Source: Pseudomonadota bacterium
GTDB taxonomy: Bacteria; Pseudomonadota; Gammaproteobacteria; Steroidobacterales; Steroidobacteraceae
Direction of reading: 5' to 3'
Length of the DNA: 48,273 nucleotides
Assembly (NCBI GenBank): GCA_023423935.1
Contig: JAFAEQ010000059.1
Span: forward strand, 1-48,273
Shown piece by piece: positions 8,701-15,889 of the stretch. The position numbers and the translations under genes were made by a program. Each line of letters opens with the position of its first letter. Position 1 is the stretch's first letter. The notes beneath the pieces are model-generated. The model was not told the origin of the DNA, searched no databases, and saw only the letters and a list, made by a program, of their open reading frames with translations.

Positions 8701-9090
8701 GTACGCGCTCGGTGCCAAGCCCGGCTTGCGCTTCTTCGCGACTGGCTGTTCGCCCGCGTCGAGGCCCGCCATGGAACCGCTCTGGAAGCCCAGTTCCGCT
8801 GCGGTCCACTCGGGCCATCTGAGAATCTGCGACAACTGGGCGATCGGCACGGCTGCATAGAGAAGGTCGACGTCCTCCTCCAGCATGAGCACTTTGCCGG
8901 ACACTCCCGCCAGGCGCTCCGCCATCTGCGCGCTCCGCCCTGATTCGGACAGTAACCACAGACGGATCGTCTGCTCTCCAGCCGCCAGCCTATGCGCGAC
9001 GAACACGCGCTCGATTGGCTCCAATTGCAACGCACCCGCCTGCTGCCACAGCAAGGCACCGAGAACCCATGCGATCGCTCGATGTTTCAT
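5746..9090 (-). CDS. Secreted S8 subtilisin-family peptidase, tripeptidyl-peptidase-II-like, with altered catalytic Asp motif
   Basis: The 1114-residue protein has a signal peptide (cut near residue 20) and an inhibitor/prodomain-like segment to about 120. An S8 domain (about 155-600) is followed by about 500 residues of beta-rich C-terminal domains like those of tripeptidyl peptidase II. His344 (NHGTMCAS), oxyanion Asn446 (AASNSGP) and Ser544 (GGTSASTP) are in place. The first catalytic motif, normally V-x-D-T-G, reads GGIEAVDA at 163-170, so Glu166 occupies the aspartate position; Asp169 is the nearest acid. A roughly 180-residue insertion between the first two motifs is also TPP-II-like. 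The enzyme would act outside the cytoplasm on peptides. Activity is uncertain because of the substitution. Confidence 0.88.
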   Translation of the reverse strand: MKHRAIAWVLGALLWQQAGALQLEPIERVFVAHRLAAGEQTIRLWLLSESGRSAQMAERLAGVSGKVLMLEEDVDLLYAAVPIAQLSQILRWPEWTAAELGFQSGSMAGLDAGEQPVAKKRKPGLAPSAYTPLDNPYTGASATQSCDFKSKYPTYDGRGVVIGGIEAVDARLPSLSYGFSLQGARVPKLIDYIMTPPVMPLLDPVPGKGQSDFGWQKTEVVSAGKDGHLQFNARRFALPDEAKRTGAELRMAFVSRPERLRHSVGAHEFTLLWSVPMGRVWMYEHRRDDAGNEVIGTPIAFGKLPAQPHRPALAELPAGDTRTIMVAADVPTQSLLLNLGAMNHGTMCASVAAGHSFLNGRAEGVAPGAQWLPIYYRMPEGLEEHEVPQIKSLLTLYRDPRVEVLTNSTIMSMTRKWANESSLFYGQLLQRIHQRYPKPHFRAASNSGPAEDFFVEIAKAGSNLIAVGAYTPYETWKANFGIAPTRQHTPAPYSSYGPAYDGGLKPDLMALTGTFSAQIPEWPGDLDSPNFEMPHGYGISGGTSASTPNAAGHAALLISAAKQAGIPYDEERLKMALFASTKFLEGVEARVQGRGLIQVDAAWQALQKLKNHELSRFATEAPVRTPFSDQLTPAHVGRGLYERIGWSPGQKGRREITVTRTSGPSAPITYRLQWKGNDHGAFVTNLREVRLPLNVPTKIPVQISVGESGAYSAILDLLDTNLDLVAHSVMCTIDVAEPLVESKGYTATMPRSVPRPGHGIVYVDVPKGATALRVEARQRGARSIVLFAKAPSGLPYSGGGIREDGEGGIVGAPWRLAESDLETYDQTFVNPEPGVWQFWMTHDGGLPPQTFDARETTPASSTEVTFKVTALGVNSSSNASSGVALANGDIRATFTNQMGTIEQAQVKLMGVGAARDAEAVVDGSPRFFDVDVPAGAARLVAEASAENATSGTVGLGIFFVPKEPGKSISRIAYEVQPGRSKRLEVAAPPAGRYRIAVDAWGAKEKGLRVKYRDVVFHPLYGGDAQPEAPAVTLKQGERVESTLRPRIDAYPRDGRTLLAEVGLFGKPYGHMSLPRDYYARRFAAIVEGKEPPKVTVVTDPVPLAVHTVPLPLSQ

Positions 9091-9175
9091 TGTTCTAGTC
9101 GCTCCGATGAATCCGCCAAGATCGAGTCGTTAGACGTGAGCTAGCCGTCATATAGAGCAGCCGCAGGCGGTCGGA

Positions 9176-9200
9176 GATACCCTGGGATTGAAAACTTTCG
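9176..9200 (-). promoter_or_regulatory. Candidate ECF promoter upstream of the S8 peptidase
   Basis: In the minus direction GAAAGTTTTC is followed by AATCCCAGGGTATC. GTATC lies 86 nt before the ATG at 9090. The distance from TTTTC to GTATC equals that in the sigma-gene element. Confidence 0.45.
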
Positions 9201-9232
9201 CCTTTGGGAAACGCCGGCGTCTGTCTCGCGCG

Positions 9233-9285
9233 CAGCACCGACCGCGTTCGACGACGCCGCATCGCCTCGATCTCCATATCGAGGC
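9233..9285. repeat. Intergenic repeat block, copy B
   Basis: The left half, CAGCACCGACCGCGTTCGAC, resembles the sequence at 5612. The right half is an inverted repeat GCCTCGA ... TCGAGGC (9264-9285) that agrees with the copy at 5703-5724 in 19 of 22 positions. It lies 60-112 nt past the M16 stop codon. It may be a small mobile or structural repeat family, or a processing or termination signal; no T-tract follows it in the minus direction. Confidence 0.6.
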
Positions 9286-9344
9286 GACCGCATGCACTAT
9301 TCGTCCTGAGCCTTCTTCGTAGCGAAGTGCTCGAGCGCCATGCA

Positions 9345-12089
9345 CTAACGCACGACGCGGCCGTTCGCATCCATCACGACGACTTCGCCGAGGTTGAGCT
9401 TGCGCACACTGTCTTCGATGCGCGCGAGATCGCCGACGATGACCCACGTCGCGCCGTCGACGCGTGCCAACGCGGACGCAACGCCCTGCAGTTGCGATTG
9501 AGTGACCGATCCCACGTTCGCAACGAAATCGTTCCAATAGGTGTTCGGCAGGCGATTCACGAGCAGCGATTGATAGAACCCTGCCAGGCCCGCCGCGGTC
9601 TCGACGCTGCCGGGCAACGCCAACGCAATGCTGTCCTTAGCGATCTGCGTTTCTTCCTGCGTCGGCGGACGGCTCGAGGAGAAATCCCGCAACTCCTTCA
9701 CGATCTCCTGGATGGCCTCCGACGTCTTGTCGCTCTGCACCGGCGCACTGACCTGGAAGAAGCCGGGCCCACGCGCATCGGCACGCAAGGCGCTACGCGC
9801 TCCATATGACCAATGCTTGTCCTCGCGCAGATTCATGTTGATGCGTGAAAGAAAGCCGTCGCCCAGGATCGCGTTCGCCGTTTGATAGATCGGATACGCA
9901 GGATCCATGCGCGTTGGCGCCGGATAGCCCAGTGAGATCACGGACTGTGGCGCGCCGGGCTGGTCGACCAGCACGACACGTGTTTTCGTCGCGTGAGTGA
10001 CCGACGGAATGCCCTTGGCCGGTAGCGCCGTCGCGGGATTTTTCCAGGCAGCGAGCCGCCGCTCCAGCAACGGCTTGATCTGCTCGAGCGTCGTGCCGCC
10101 GACGATCAGAAGCGTTGCATTGTCGGGCCGCACCCAGTGCCGATAGAACGTGACGAGCTCATCGCGCGTCATCGCCTCCACGCTCGCTTCCTCACCCAGC
10201 GTGGGCAGCGCATACGGATGCCCATCGCCGAAGACCAGCTGCGGCAGCAGCCGCGTCGCGATGCCGTTCGGCTGCGATTTCTGCTGCTTGATGGCAGCCA
10301 CGAGCTGACTCTGCTGGCGCTTCAGCTCGTCCTGCGGAAATGTCGGATTCAACAGGACGTCCGCAAACAGATCGAGCGACTCGGGCAGCTTCGGCGCCAG
10401 CGCACTCAGGCTCAGCGTCGTCATGTCCAGGCCCGACGCGGCGTTGAGGGCCGCACCGAGTCTCTCCGCACGCGCGGCGATCTCGAGCGCGTTCATCGTC
10501 TTCGTGCCTTGCGTCATCATCGCCGCCGCAAGCGTCGCCGTCCCGGGCTTTGCAAGACTGTCGGCGGCAACGCCCGCGTCGACGAGTAACTGCACATGCA
10601 CCACCGGCGCATCGGGGCGTTCGGCGACCGCGATCTCGAGACCATTCGACAGGGTCGCACGCTGCAACTCGGGCAGCTTCAACGGCGGTGGACTGCCCAG
10701 CGCAGGCAGCTTGCTGCGATCGGCGCCGCTCCTGGCTGTCACAAAGTCCGCAACAGGATGCACTTCGAGCGCGAACGAACCGCCCGACAGCCATTCCTTT
10801 GCTGCGTTGTGTACGTCAGTGCGCGTCGCCGCGAGCGTGAGCTCGAATCGACGCTTATAGAAATCCGGCGTCCCGCCATAGACCTCGCTCTCCGCTAGCA
10901 GCGCTGATTTGCCATCGCCGCCGACCCGCTCGAGCTTGCGCGCGAGAGATGCATGCTGAAACGATTTGAAGCGCTCGAGCTCATCGGCCGTCGGCCCCTC
11001 CTTCAGGAACCGCGCGAGCTCTTCATCGAGCGCGCGTTCGACTTGTGCCAGATCGCCGCCCGGTTTGGCTGTGGCAGCGATCCATACCTGACTGCCGATC
11101 TCGAACGGCGCAATCTCCGCCGACACGTCGGTTGCGATCTGATCGTCGTACACCAGCCGCTTGTACAGACGGCTGTTCTCGCTGCCGCCGAGCGCGAAAC
11201 TCGCTGCTGCGAGCAGCGGCACTTCATTCGAGGTGTAGCCGGGAACGTTCCAGACCTTGTAGATGCGGGCCTGCGGCACGCGATCCTGCATCGTGGCGCG
11301 CTTGTCACCATCGAGCTTTGCAATCCAGCTTTTCGCGCGCGTCAGCGCAGGACCGCCCGGAATGTCTCCGAAGTAATGCTCGACCTTGCGCTTCACCTCG
11401 GCCGGATCGATGTCGCCTGCGACGACCAGCACAGCGTTCGCCGCTCCGTACCACTTCTGGAACCACTCGCGCACGTCCTCGAGCGTAGCGGCATTCAAGT
11501 CCTCCATGGACCCGATCGTCGCCCATGAGTACGGGTGACCTGCGGGATAGATATTTGCAGCGATCACCTCGTACACGCGGCCGTAGGGACGGTTCTCGCC
11601 TTGCCTCTTCTCGTTCTGGACCACACCGCGCTGTTCGTCGAGCCGCGCCTGATCCACCGCGCCGAGCATGTGCCCCATGCGGTCCGACTCGAGCCACAGC
11701 GTCAGATCCAGCGCCGAGGTGGGCACGTTCTGGAAATAGTTCGTGCGATCGAGCCAGGTCGTGCCGTTCATCGTCGTTGCACCCGCGGGCCGCAGCGGCT
11801 TGAAGAAGTCGTCGTTGAAGTTCTCCGATCCGTTGAACATCAAGTGCTCGAACAGATGTGCGAAGCCGGTTCTTCCCGGCCGCTCATCCTTGCTGCCGAC
11901 GTGGTACCAGACGTTGACCGCGACGATCGGGGTCTTGTGATCCTCGTGCAGGATCAGCGTGAGCCCGTTGGGCAACACATGCTTCTCGTACGGAATGTCC
12001 ACGTTCGGCGACGAAGCCGCAGACGCACCTCCGCATACACAGAACAGCACGAGAAAGCAGGAAACACTTGCGAGCAAACGAGACCTCAT
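9345..12089 (-). CDS. Secreted M16-family zinc metallopeptidase, two-domain
   Basis: The 914-residue protein starts at ATG 12089, with GGAG six bases upstream; in-frame TTG and ATG codons four and two residues earlier lack such a site. A signal peptide (to about residue 25) is followed by the active M16 domain with the inverted zinc motif HLFEH (His78, Glu81, His82) and the distal Glu in RGVVQNEKRQGENRPYG. A second M16 half starts at LSNGLEIAVAERPDAPVV and lacks HxxEH, the usual inactive clamshell partner. Two-domain M16 proteins of this kind (pitrilysin/PqqL-like) degrade short peptides in the periplasm, and PqqL acts with a TonB receptor in processing imported polypeptides. That fits the receptor and peptidase neighbourhood. 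Confidence 0.92.
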   Translation of the reverse strand: MRSRLLASVSCFLVLFCVCGGASAASSPNVDIPYEKHVLPNGLTLILHEDHKTPIVAVNVWYHVGSKDERPGRTGFAHLFEHLMFNGSENFNDDFFKPLRPAGATTMNGTTWLDRTNYFQNVPTSALDLTLWLESDRMGHMLGAVDQARLDEQRGVVQNEKRQGENRPYGRVYEVIAANIYPAGHPYSWATIGSMEDLNAATLEDVREWFQKWYGAANAVLVVAGDIDPAEVKRKVEHYFGDIPGGPALTRAKSWIAKLDGDKRATMQDRVPQARIYKVWNVPGYTSNEVPLLAAASFALGGSENSRLYKRLVYDDQIATDVSAEIAPFEIGSQVWIAATAKPGGDLAQVERALDEELARFLKEGPTADELERFKSFQHASLARKLERVGGDGKSALLAESEVYGGTPDFYKRRFELTLAATRTDVHNAAKEWLSGGSFALEVHPVADFVTARSGADRSKLPALGSPPPLKLPELQRATLSNGLEIAVAERPDAPVVHVQLLVDAGVAADSLAKPGTATLAAAMMTQGTKTMNALEIAARAERLGAALNAASGLDMTTLSLSALAPKLPESLDLFADVLLNPTFPQDELKRQQSQLVAAIKQQKSQPNGIATRLLPQLVFGDGHPYALPTLGEEASVEAMTRDELVTFYRHWVRPDNATLLIVGGTTLEQIKPLLERRLAAWKNPATALPAKGIPSVTHATKTRVVLVDQPGAPQSVISLGYPAPTRMDPAYPIYQTANAILGDGFLSRINMNLREDKHWSYGARSALRADARGPGFFQVSAPVQSDKTSEAIQEIVKELRDFSSSRPPTQEETQIAKDSIALALPGSVETAAGLAGFYQSLLVNRLPNTYWNDFVANVGSVTQSQLQGVASALARVDGATWVIVGDLARIEDSVRKLNLGEVVVMDANGRVVR

Positions 12090-12209
12090 CAACATCTCCA
12101 ATGACTCATACGTCGATCATCACACTCGATACGGACAGCGGCTGCCGCGAAAACACAGGCGGCAGCGCGTCATGCACTGTGAACACAAGAGTGCTCCGGG
12201 CCCGCACCG

Positions 12210-12231
12210 GATACCGGACGGCTGGAAATTT
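12210..12231 (-). promoter_or_regulatory. Possible ECF promoter upstream of the M16 peptidase (weak)
   Basis: In the minus direction TAAATTTCC is followed by AGCCGTCCGGTATC, with GTATC 121 nt before the ATG. Spacing fits the other three elements, but the G-run before TATC is shorter and the leader would be longer. It is the weakest of the four. Confidence 0.25.
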
Positions 12232-12316
12232 AGTCCGATCCATCGCGAGGACGCTGTGCCGCCCGGAACCTACAACAGGACGGCGAACTCGCGGGAACAA
12301 CGACAGGTGCGCTCGG

Positions 12317-13768
12317 TCATCTGCCGATTGCCCCGTCACTCACCGCCTGGCGCTTGTCCCAGCGCACGATGGCTTCGAGCCCGCCCTCCGGATGATTTCG
12401 CAGGCTCACCGTCGCACCGTTTCTCTGGCCCAGCATGCGCGCGATCGTAAGACCCAGTCCCGCGCCGCCGGTTTCGCGGGATCGTGAATGTTCGAGGCGC
12501 ATGAATGGATCGAAGACGCGATCGAGCATCTCCTGTGGCAAGCCGGGTCCCTGATCGCGAATCCGGACGAGCACTTCCGACTCCGTGCGCTCCGCCGAAA
12601 CGCTGGCTGAGCTGCCGTACTTGATCGCATTTTCGATCAGGTTCGTGAATAAGCGACGCATGGCGAGTGGCTGAACGTTGAGCACCGCGCCGCAACCGCC
12701 GCTGAAGGTGGCGTTCCTGCCTGCATCGGCTGCATCTTCGATCAGACTTTCGAGCAGCGAATCCAGATCGAGGCGCACGCACTGCTCGGCAGTGTCCGCG
12801 CTACGCGCAAGTTCGAGCCCCTCGTCGATCAGTGCCTTCATTTCCTGAAGATCCAACACGAGCCGCTCGCGCAGGCTCTCGTCCTCCACGCGCTCCAGGC
12901 GCAAGCGCAAACGCGTCAGCGGTGTCTGGAGATCGTGCGTGATGGCGGCGAGCATCCGCGTGCGTTCCGCCACGTGATCCTGAATCTGCTTCTGCATGGC
13001 ATTGAATGCCCGCGCCGCCTCCCGAACCTCTGTTGGGCCACGCACGAGAATCGGCGGACGATCGAGATTCTGACCGAGATCAGATGCTGCATCGGACAGA
13101 TTGATGAGCGGCCGGGTGGCGAACCGCGCCACGAGGTACGCGAGCGTCATGATCGCCGCTGCAAGCAGCAGCAGCCCGGCCGGCTGAAAAAGCGGAACGG
13201 ACTCGCGCTCGGCGCCTTGTGTTCCCAGGGCAAACTTCAGCTCCTGACCGTCGCTCAGCTGCATCTCCACGAGGCGACATCGTGGCGGCAGTGCCTGCTT
13301 CGCGATCAACTTGTAAGTACGGTTGGTGGCCGCACGCGTCAGCGCCTGCCGGACCTCCTCGCTTTCCCACACCTCGCGAACGTACTCGGGGAGGTGGCTC
13401 GGAAAGCATGTGGCGAAATCTTCGAGGTCGTTGACGCGCACACGCGCCGCGACTCCACCTCGGGTTGCCAGGGCGCTCTCGACCACTCTGTCGGGCGCGC
13501 CTCCAATCACGTCGGGCGCGTACTTCAGGCTTGCAGGCCCTCCATCGAATAACAGTGCCGAGCGCATGTGCGCCGGGATCGCGTCGAAAAGCTCCGTGTA
13601 AACGGCGATATGCTCGGCGACCGTCTCGATGGCCTGCCGCTCGAAATCCCGAGCCGCGATATACGAGGTGACCAGCCCGGTGAAGGCTGCCGCGATGCCC
13701 ATGCCCACCGCCAGGATCGCGAAGATCCGCCCCGTCATCGATCGGAAGAACGCGTGCACGGCTTTCAT
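12317..13768 (-). CDS. Sensor histidine kinase, EnvZ-like
   Basis: The 483-residue inner-membrane kinase has TM1 at about 14-35, a periplasmic sensor loop of about 140 residues and TM2 at about 195-215. A HAMP domain follows, then a HisKA domain with phospho-accepting His in AAITHDLQTPLTRLR. The HATPase domain has the N box NLIENAIKYG, the G1 box DQGPGLPQ and the G2 box GAGLGLTI. The THDLQTPLTRLRLRLE sequence is EnvZ-like. Its ATG overlaps the regulator stop as ATGA (13765-13768), so kinase and regulator are translationally coupled. The divergent MacAB-type efflux operon suggests it senses envelope stress or an exported compound (inference from position). Confidence 0.93.
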   Translation of the reverse strand: MKAVHAFFRSMTGRIFAILAVGMGIAAAFTGLVTSYIAARDFERQAIETVAEHIAVYTELFDAIPAHMRSALLFDGGPASLKYAPDVIGGAPDRVVESALATRGGVAARVRVNDLEDFATCFPSHLPEYVREVWESEEVRQALTRAATNRTYKLIAKQALPPRCRLVEMQLSDGQELKFALGTQGAERESVPLFQPAGLLLLAAAIMTLAYLVARFATRPLINLSDAASDLGQNLDRPPILVRGPTEVREAARAFNAMQKQIQDHVAERTRMLAAITHDLQTPLTRLRLRLERVEDESLRERLVLDLQEMKALIDEGLELARSADTAEQCVRLDLDSLLESLIEDAADAGRNATFSGGCGAVLNVQPLAMRRLFTNLIENAIKYGSSASVSAERTESEVLVRIRDQGPGLPQEMLDRVFDPFMRLEHSRSRETGGAGLGLTIARMLGQRNGATVSLRNHPEGGLEAIVRWDKRQAVSDGAIGR

Positions 13769-14493
13769 TCGATGCTGACTGCGGATGCGAGGACATAACC
13801 CTCGTTACGCACGGTCTTGATCAAAGCGGACTCCGCCTGATCGTCGCCGAGCTTGTGACGCAGACGGGACACCTGCAGATCGATGGCGCGTTGCTGAGCC
13901 TCGTAGGGCCGGCCGGTGCTGAGCGACACCAGTTGCTCGCGCGTCAGCACGCGATTGGGATGAGCAATGAATACACGAAGCAGTCGAAATTCCGCCCCCG
14001 AAAGCACGACCACCCGTCCTCGTGCATCGACGAGATGGCGTTTCTGCAGATCGAGGGTCCACCCCGAGAATTTCGCGAGCCCCGTACCCGGCGCCTGCAG
14101 ATTTGCAGGCAACGACTGCGTGCGCCGCAGAACGTTGCGGATGCGTGCAAGCAGCTCGCGCGGCTCGAAGGGTTTCGACAGATAGTCATCCGCGCCCATC
14201 TCGAGACCCACTACACGATCGATCGGCTCGCTGCGCGCCGTCAGCATGATGACAGGCGTGGCCGACCGCGCGCGCAGGTCGCGACACAGGACGAGCCCGT
14301 CCTCGCCAGGCAGGTTCAGATCGAGAACGATCAGATCGGCGTGCTCGCGCTCGAGCGTGCGCCGCATTTCCTGACCGTCCCCCGCAGTACTGACCAGGTA
14401 GCCTGCCTTCGTCAGCTGTTCGGCCAGCAGGCTGCGAATGTCGTTGTCATCGTCCACCACGAGAAGACGATGTCCTGAAGTGTGCTCACTCAT
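13765..14493 (-). CDS. OmpR/PhoB-family response regulator
   Basis: The 242-residue regulator starts at ATG 14493 (MSEHTSG); the open frame continues upstream but has no regulator-like sequence. The receiver has the acidic pair in VVDDD, phospho-acceptor Asp58 in LIVLDLNLPGEDG, Thr in MLTAR and Lys in DDYLSKPF. The C-terminal winged helix (about 140-235) includes LSGAEFRLLRVFIAHPNRVLTREQL and DLQVSRLRHKLGDD. It is the partner of the kinase encoded 3' of it. It is divergent from the efflux operon, and the intergenic direct repeats are plausible targets. Confidence 0.94.
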   Translation of the reverse strand: MSEHTSGHRLLVVDDDNDIRSLLAEQLTKAGYLVSTAGDGQEMRRTLEREHADLIVLDLNLPGEDGLVLCRDLRARSATPVIMLTARSEPIDRVVGLEMGADDYLSKPFEPRELLARIRNVLRRTQSLPANLQAPGTGLAKFSGWTLDLQKRHLVDARGRVVVLSGAEFRLLRVFIAHPNRVLTREQLVSLSTGRPYEAQQRAIDLQVSRLRHKLGDDQAESALIKTVRNEGYVLASAVSIE

Positions 14494-14520
14494 AGCTCGA
14501 TATATTTGCATTACCGAAAC

Positions 14521-14618
14521 GTCATGGCACGCCCCGCGTGTCACGGCACGTATCGAATCGCGCCGTCGGATACACAACGTTACGTTCGGCCCGAGACCCG
14601 ATACGTAGCGATACATTC
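14521..14618. promoter_or_regulatory. Direct repeats in the divergent regulator/efflux intergenic region
   Basis: An 11-bp sequence GTCATGGCACG (14521-14531) recurs as GTCACGGCACG (14540-14550), 19 bp apart. Further right, CGATACGTAG (14599-14608) and CGATACATTC (14609-14618) are adjacent 10-bp repeats. OmpR-family regulators bind tandem direct repeats with about 10-11 bp phasing, so either pair could be the binding site. The right-hand pair is 73-92 bp upstream of the macA-like start. Confidence 0.4.
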
Positions 14619-14690
14619 CGTGCATTGAGGCGCTGCCGCGCCTTTCGCCACACTGAAAGTCACACTTCCAGGTTGGCTCTTCGCTCAAGC

Positions 14691-15887
14691 ATGAAAGTTC
14701 CTTTCCTCCACTCGGCGCGCAGCCGATACACCGCGTTCGCCGCGATCCTCGTCGTGATCGGCGCCGTCGCAACGGTCGTCACCCGCAGGCCCGCGCAAGC
14801 CGCCGTGTTTGCGACGACTCCCGTGGTGGTCGCGGACATCGAAGAGACGGTCATTGCGGCCGGATCGCTCGAGGCATCACGCATGGTGAGCGTGGGTGCG
14901 CAGGTCTCCGGACAGATCCAGTCGCTGCACGTGCAGCTCGGCGATGAAGTCAAGGCGGGTCAGCTCATCGCCGAGATCGACTCGATCACCCAGCAGAACG
15001 ACGTACGCGATGCGCGCGCAGCGCTCGCATCGGCACGCGCCGAACGCAGCGTGCAGCTCGCCATGCTCAAGCGCATGAATCTCGCATTCGAGCGTCAGAA
15101 GCTCATGCTCGCCGACGATGCTACATCGCGCGCCGAGTACGAGGCCGCCGAAGCCGACCTCGATGCCACACGCGCGCAGATCGAATCGCTCGATGCACAG
15201 ATCGAGCAGCGTCAGACCCGGCTCGATACCGCACTCGCGAATCTCGCCTACACGAAAATCCGCGCGCCGATGGATGGCGTCGTGGTCGCGGTCGTAGTGA
15301 AGGAAGGCCAGACCGTCAACGCGATGCAGGCCGCGCCGACGATCGTGAAGCTTGCCCAGCTCGATACGATGACCGTGAACGCGGAGATCTCCGAGGCAGA
15401 CGTCATCAAGCTCACGACCGGCCAGCCCGTCTACTTCACCATTCTGGGCAATCCGGAGAAGCGCCATTACGGCACTCTGCGCGCCATCGAGCCGGCACCG
15501 GATTCGATCGAAACGGACAGCGGCGGCGCCGCGGGCGCGGGCGCCTCGAATGCCGCGCAAAAAGCGGTCTACTACAACGCGCTCTTCGAAGTGCCGAACC
15601 CGGATCGTGAGCTGCGCATCTCCATGACCGCGCAAGTCTACATCGTGCTGCGCTCGGCGAAGTCGACCCTCACGATCCCTTCCGTGGCGCTCGGAGATCG
15701 CTCCGAGGATGGACGCTACACCGTACGTGTGCTGAACGCAGATGGCTCGCCGACTCAGCGCATGGTTGAAGTCGGGATCAACAATCGCAGCGTCGCTCAG
15801 GTGCTCGACGGCCTGAGCGCCGGCGACCGCGTGATCGTCGGTGAGGCGATGTCGGGTCAGTTAACCGGCCCCGCGATGCTGATGTGA
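14691..15887 (+). CDS. macA: MacA-like periplasmic adaptor of a tripartite efflux pump
   Basis: I take ATG 14691 (MKVPFLHSARSRYT) as the start; upstream in-frame sequence is not protein-like, and this start gives 398 residues with an N-terminal membrane anchor at about 13-30. The order is lipoyl/biotinyl half motif (MVSVGAQVSGQIQSLHVQLGDEVKAGQLIAEID), coiled-coil hairpin (about 100-185), second lipoyl half (TKIRAPMDGVVVAVVVKEGQTV), then beta-barrel and membrane-proximal domains. This is the membrane-fusion (HlyD/RND adaptor) family, closest in character to MacA. It bridges the MacB ABC transporter and the outer-membrane channel. It is the first gene of a three-gene operon; its stop overlaps the macB start region. 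Confidence 0.92.
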   Translation: MKVPFLHSARSRYTAFAAILVVIGAVATVVTRRPAQAAVFATTPVVVADIEETVIAAGSLEASRMVSVGAQVSGQIQSLHVQLGDEVKAGQLIAEIDSITQQNDVRDARAALASARAERSVQLAMLKRMNLAFERQKLMLADDATSRAEYEAAEADLDATRAQIESLDAQIEQRQTRLDTALANLAYTKIRAPMDGVVVAVVVKEGQTVNAMQAAPTIVKLAQLDTMTVNAEISEADVIKLTTGQPVYFTILGNPEKRHYGTLRAIEPAPDSIETDSGGAAGAGASNAAQKAVYYNALFEVPNPDRELRISMTAQVYIVLRSAKSTLTIPSVALGDRSEDGRYTVRVLNADGSPTQRMVEVGINNRSVAQVLDGLSAGDRVIVGEAMSGQLTGPAMLM

Positions 15888-15889
15888 TC

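Larger units (their letters stand above)
9091..9344. other. Spacer between M16 and S8 peptidase genes
   Basis: No gene is visible in these 254 bp. The spacer holds the candidate S8 promoter at 9176-9200 and the second intergenic repeat block at 9233-9285. Confidence 0.6.

Noticed and set aside
12128..12132. A second GTATC (minus strand) closer to the M16 start
   Set aside because: The A/T-rich block lies about 22 nt upstream rather than 14-16, so it fits the ECF-like element poorly.
13765..14772. A longer response-regulator start at 14772
   Set aside because: The extra 93 residues are Arg/Ser-rich, unlike any receiver N-terminus, and would cover the divergent promoter region; ATG 14493 starts directly before the receiver.
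15861..15866. GTTAAC inside the macA-like gene
   Set aside because: The flanking AC and GT arms of the shared dyad are missing and it lies in coding sequence.
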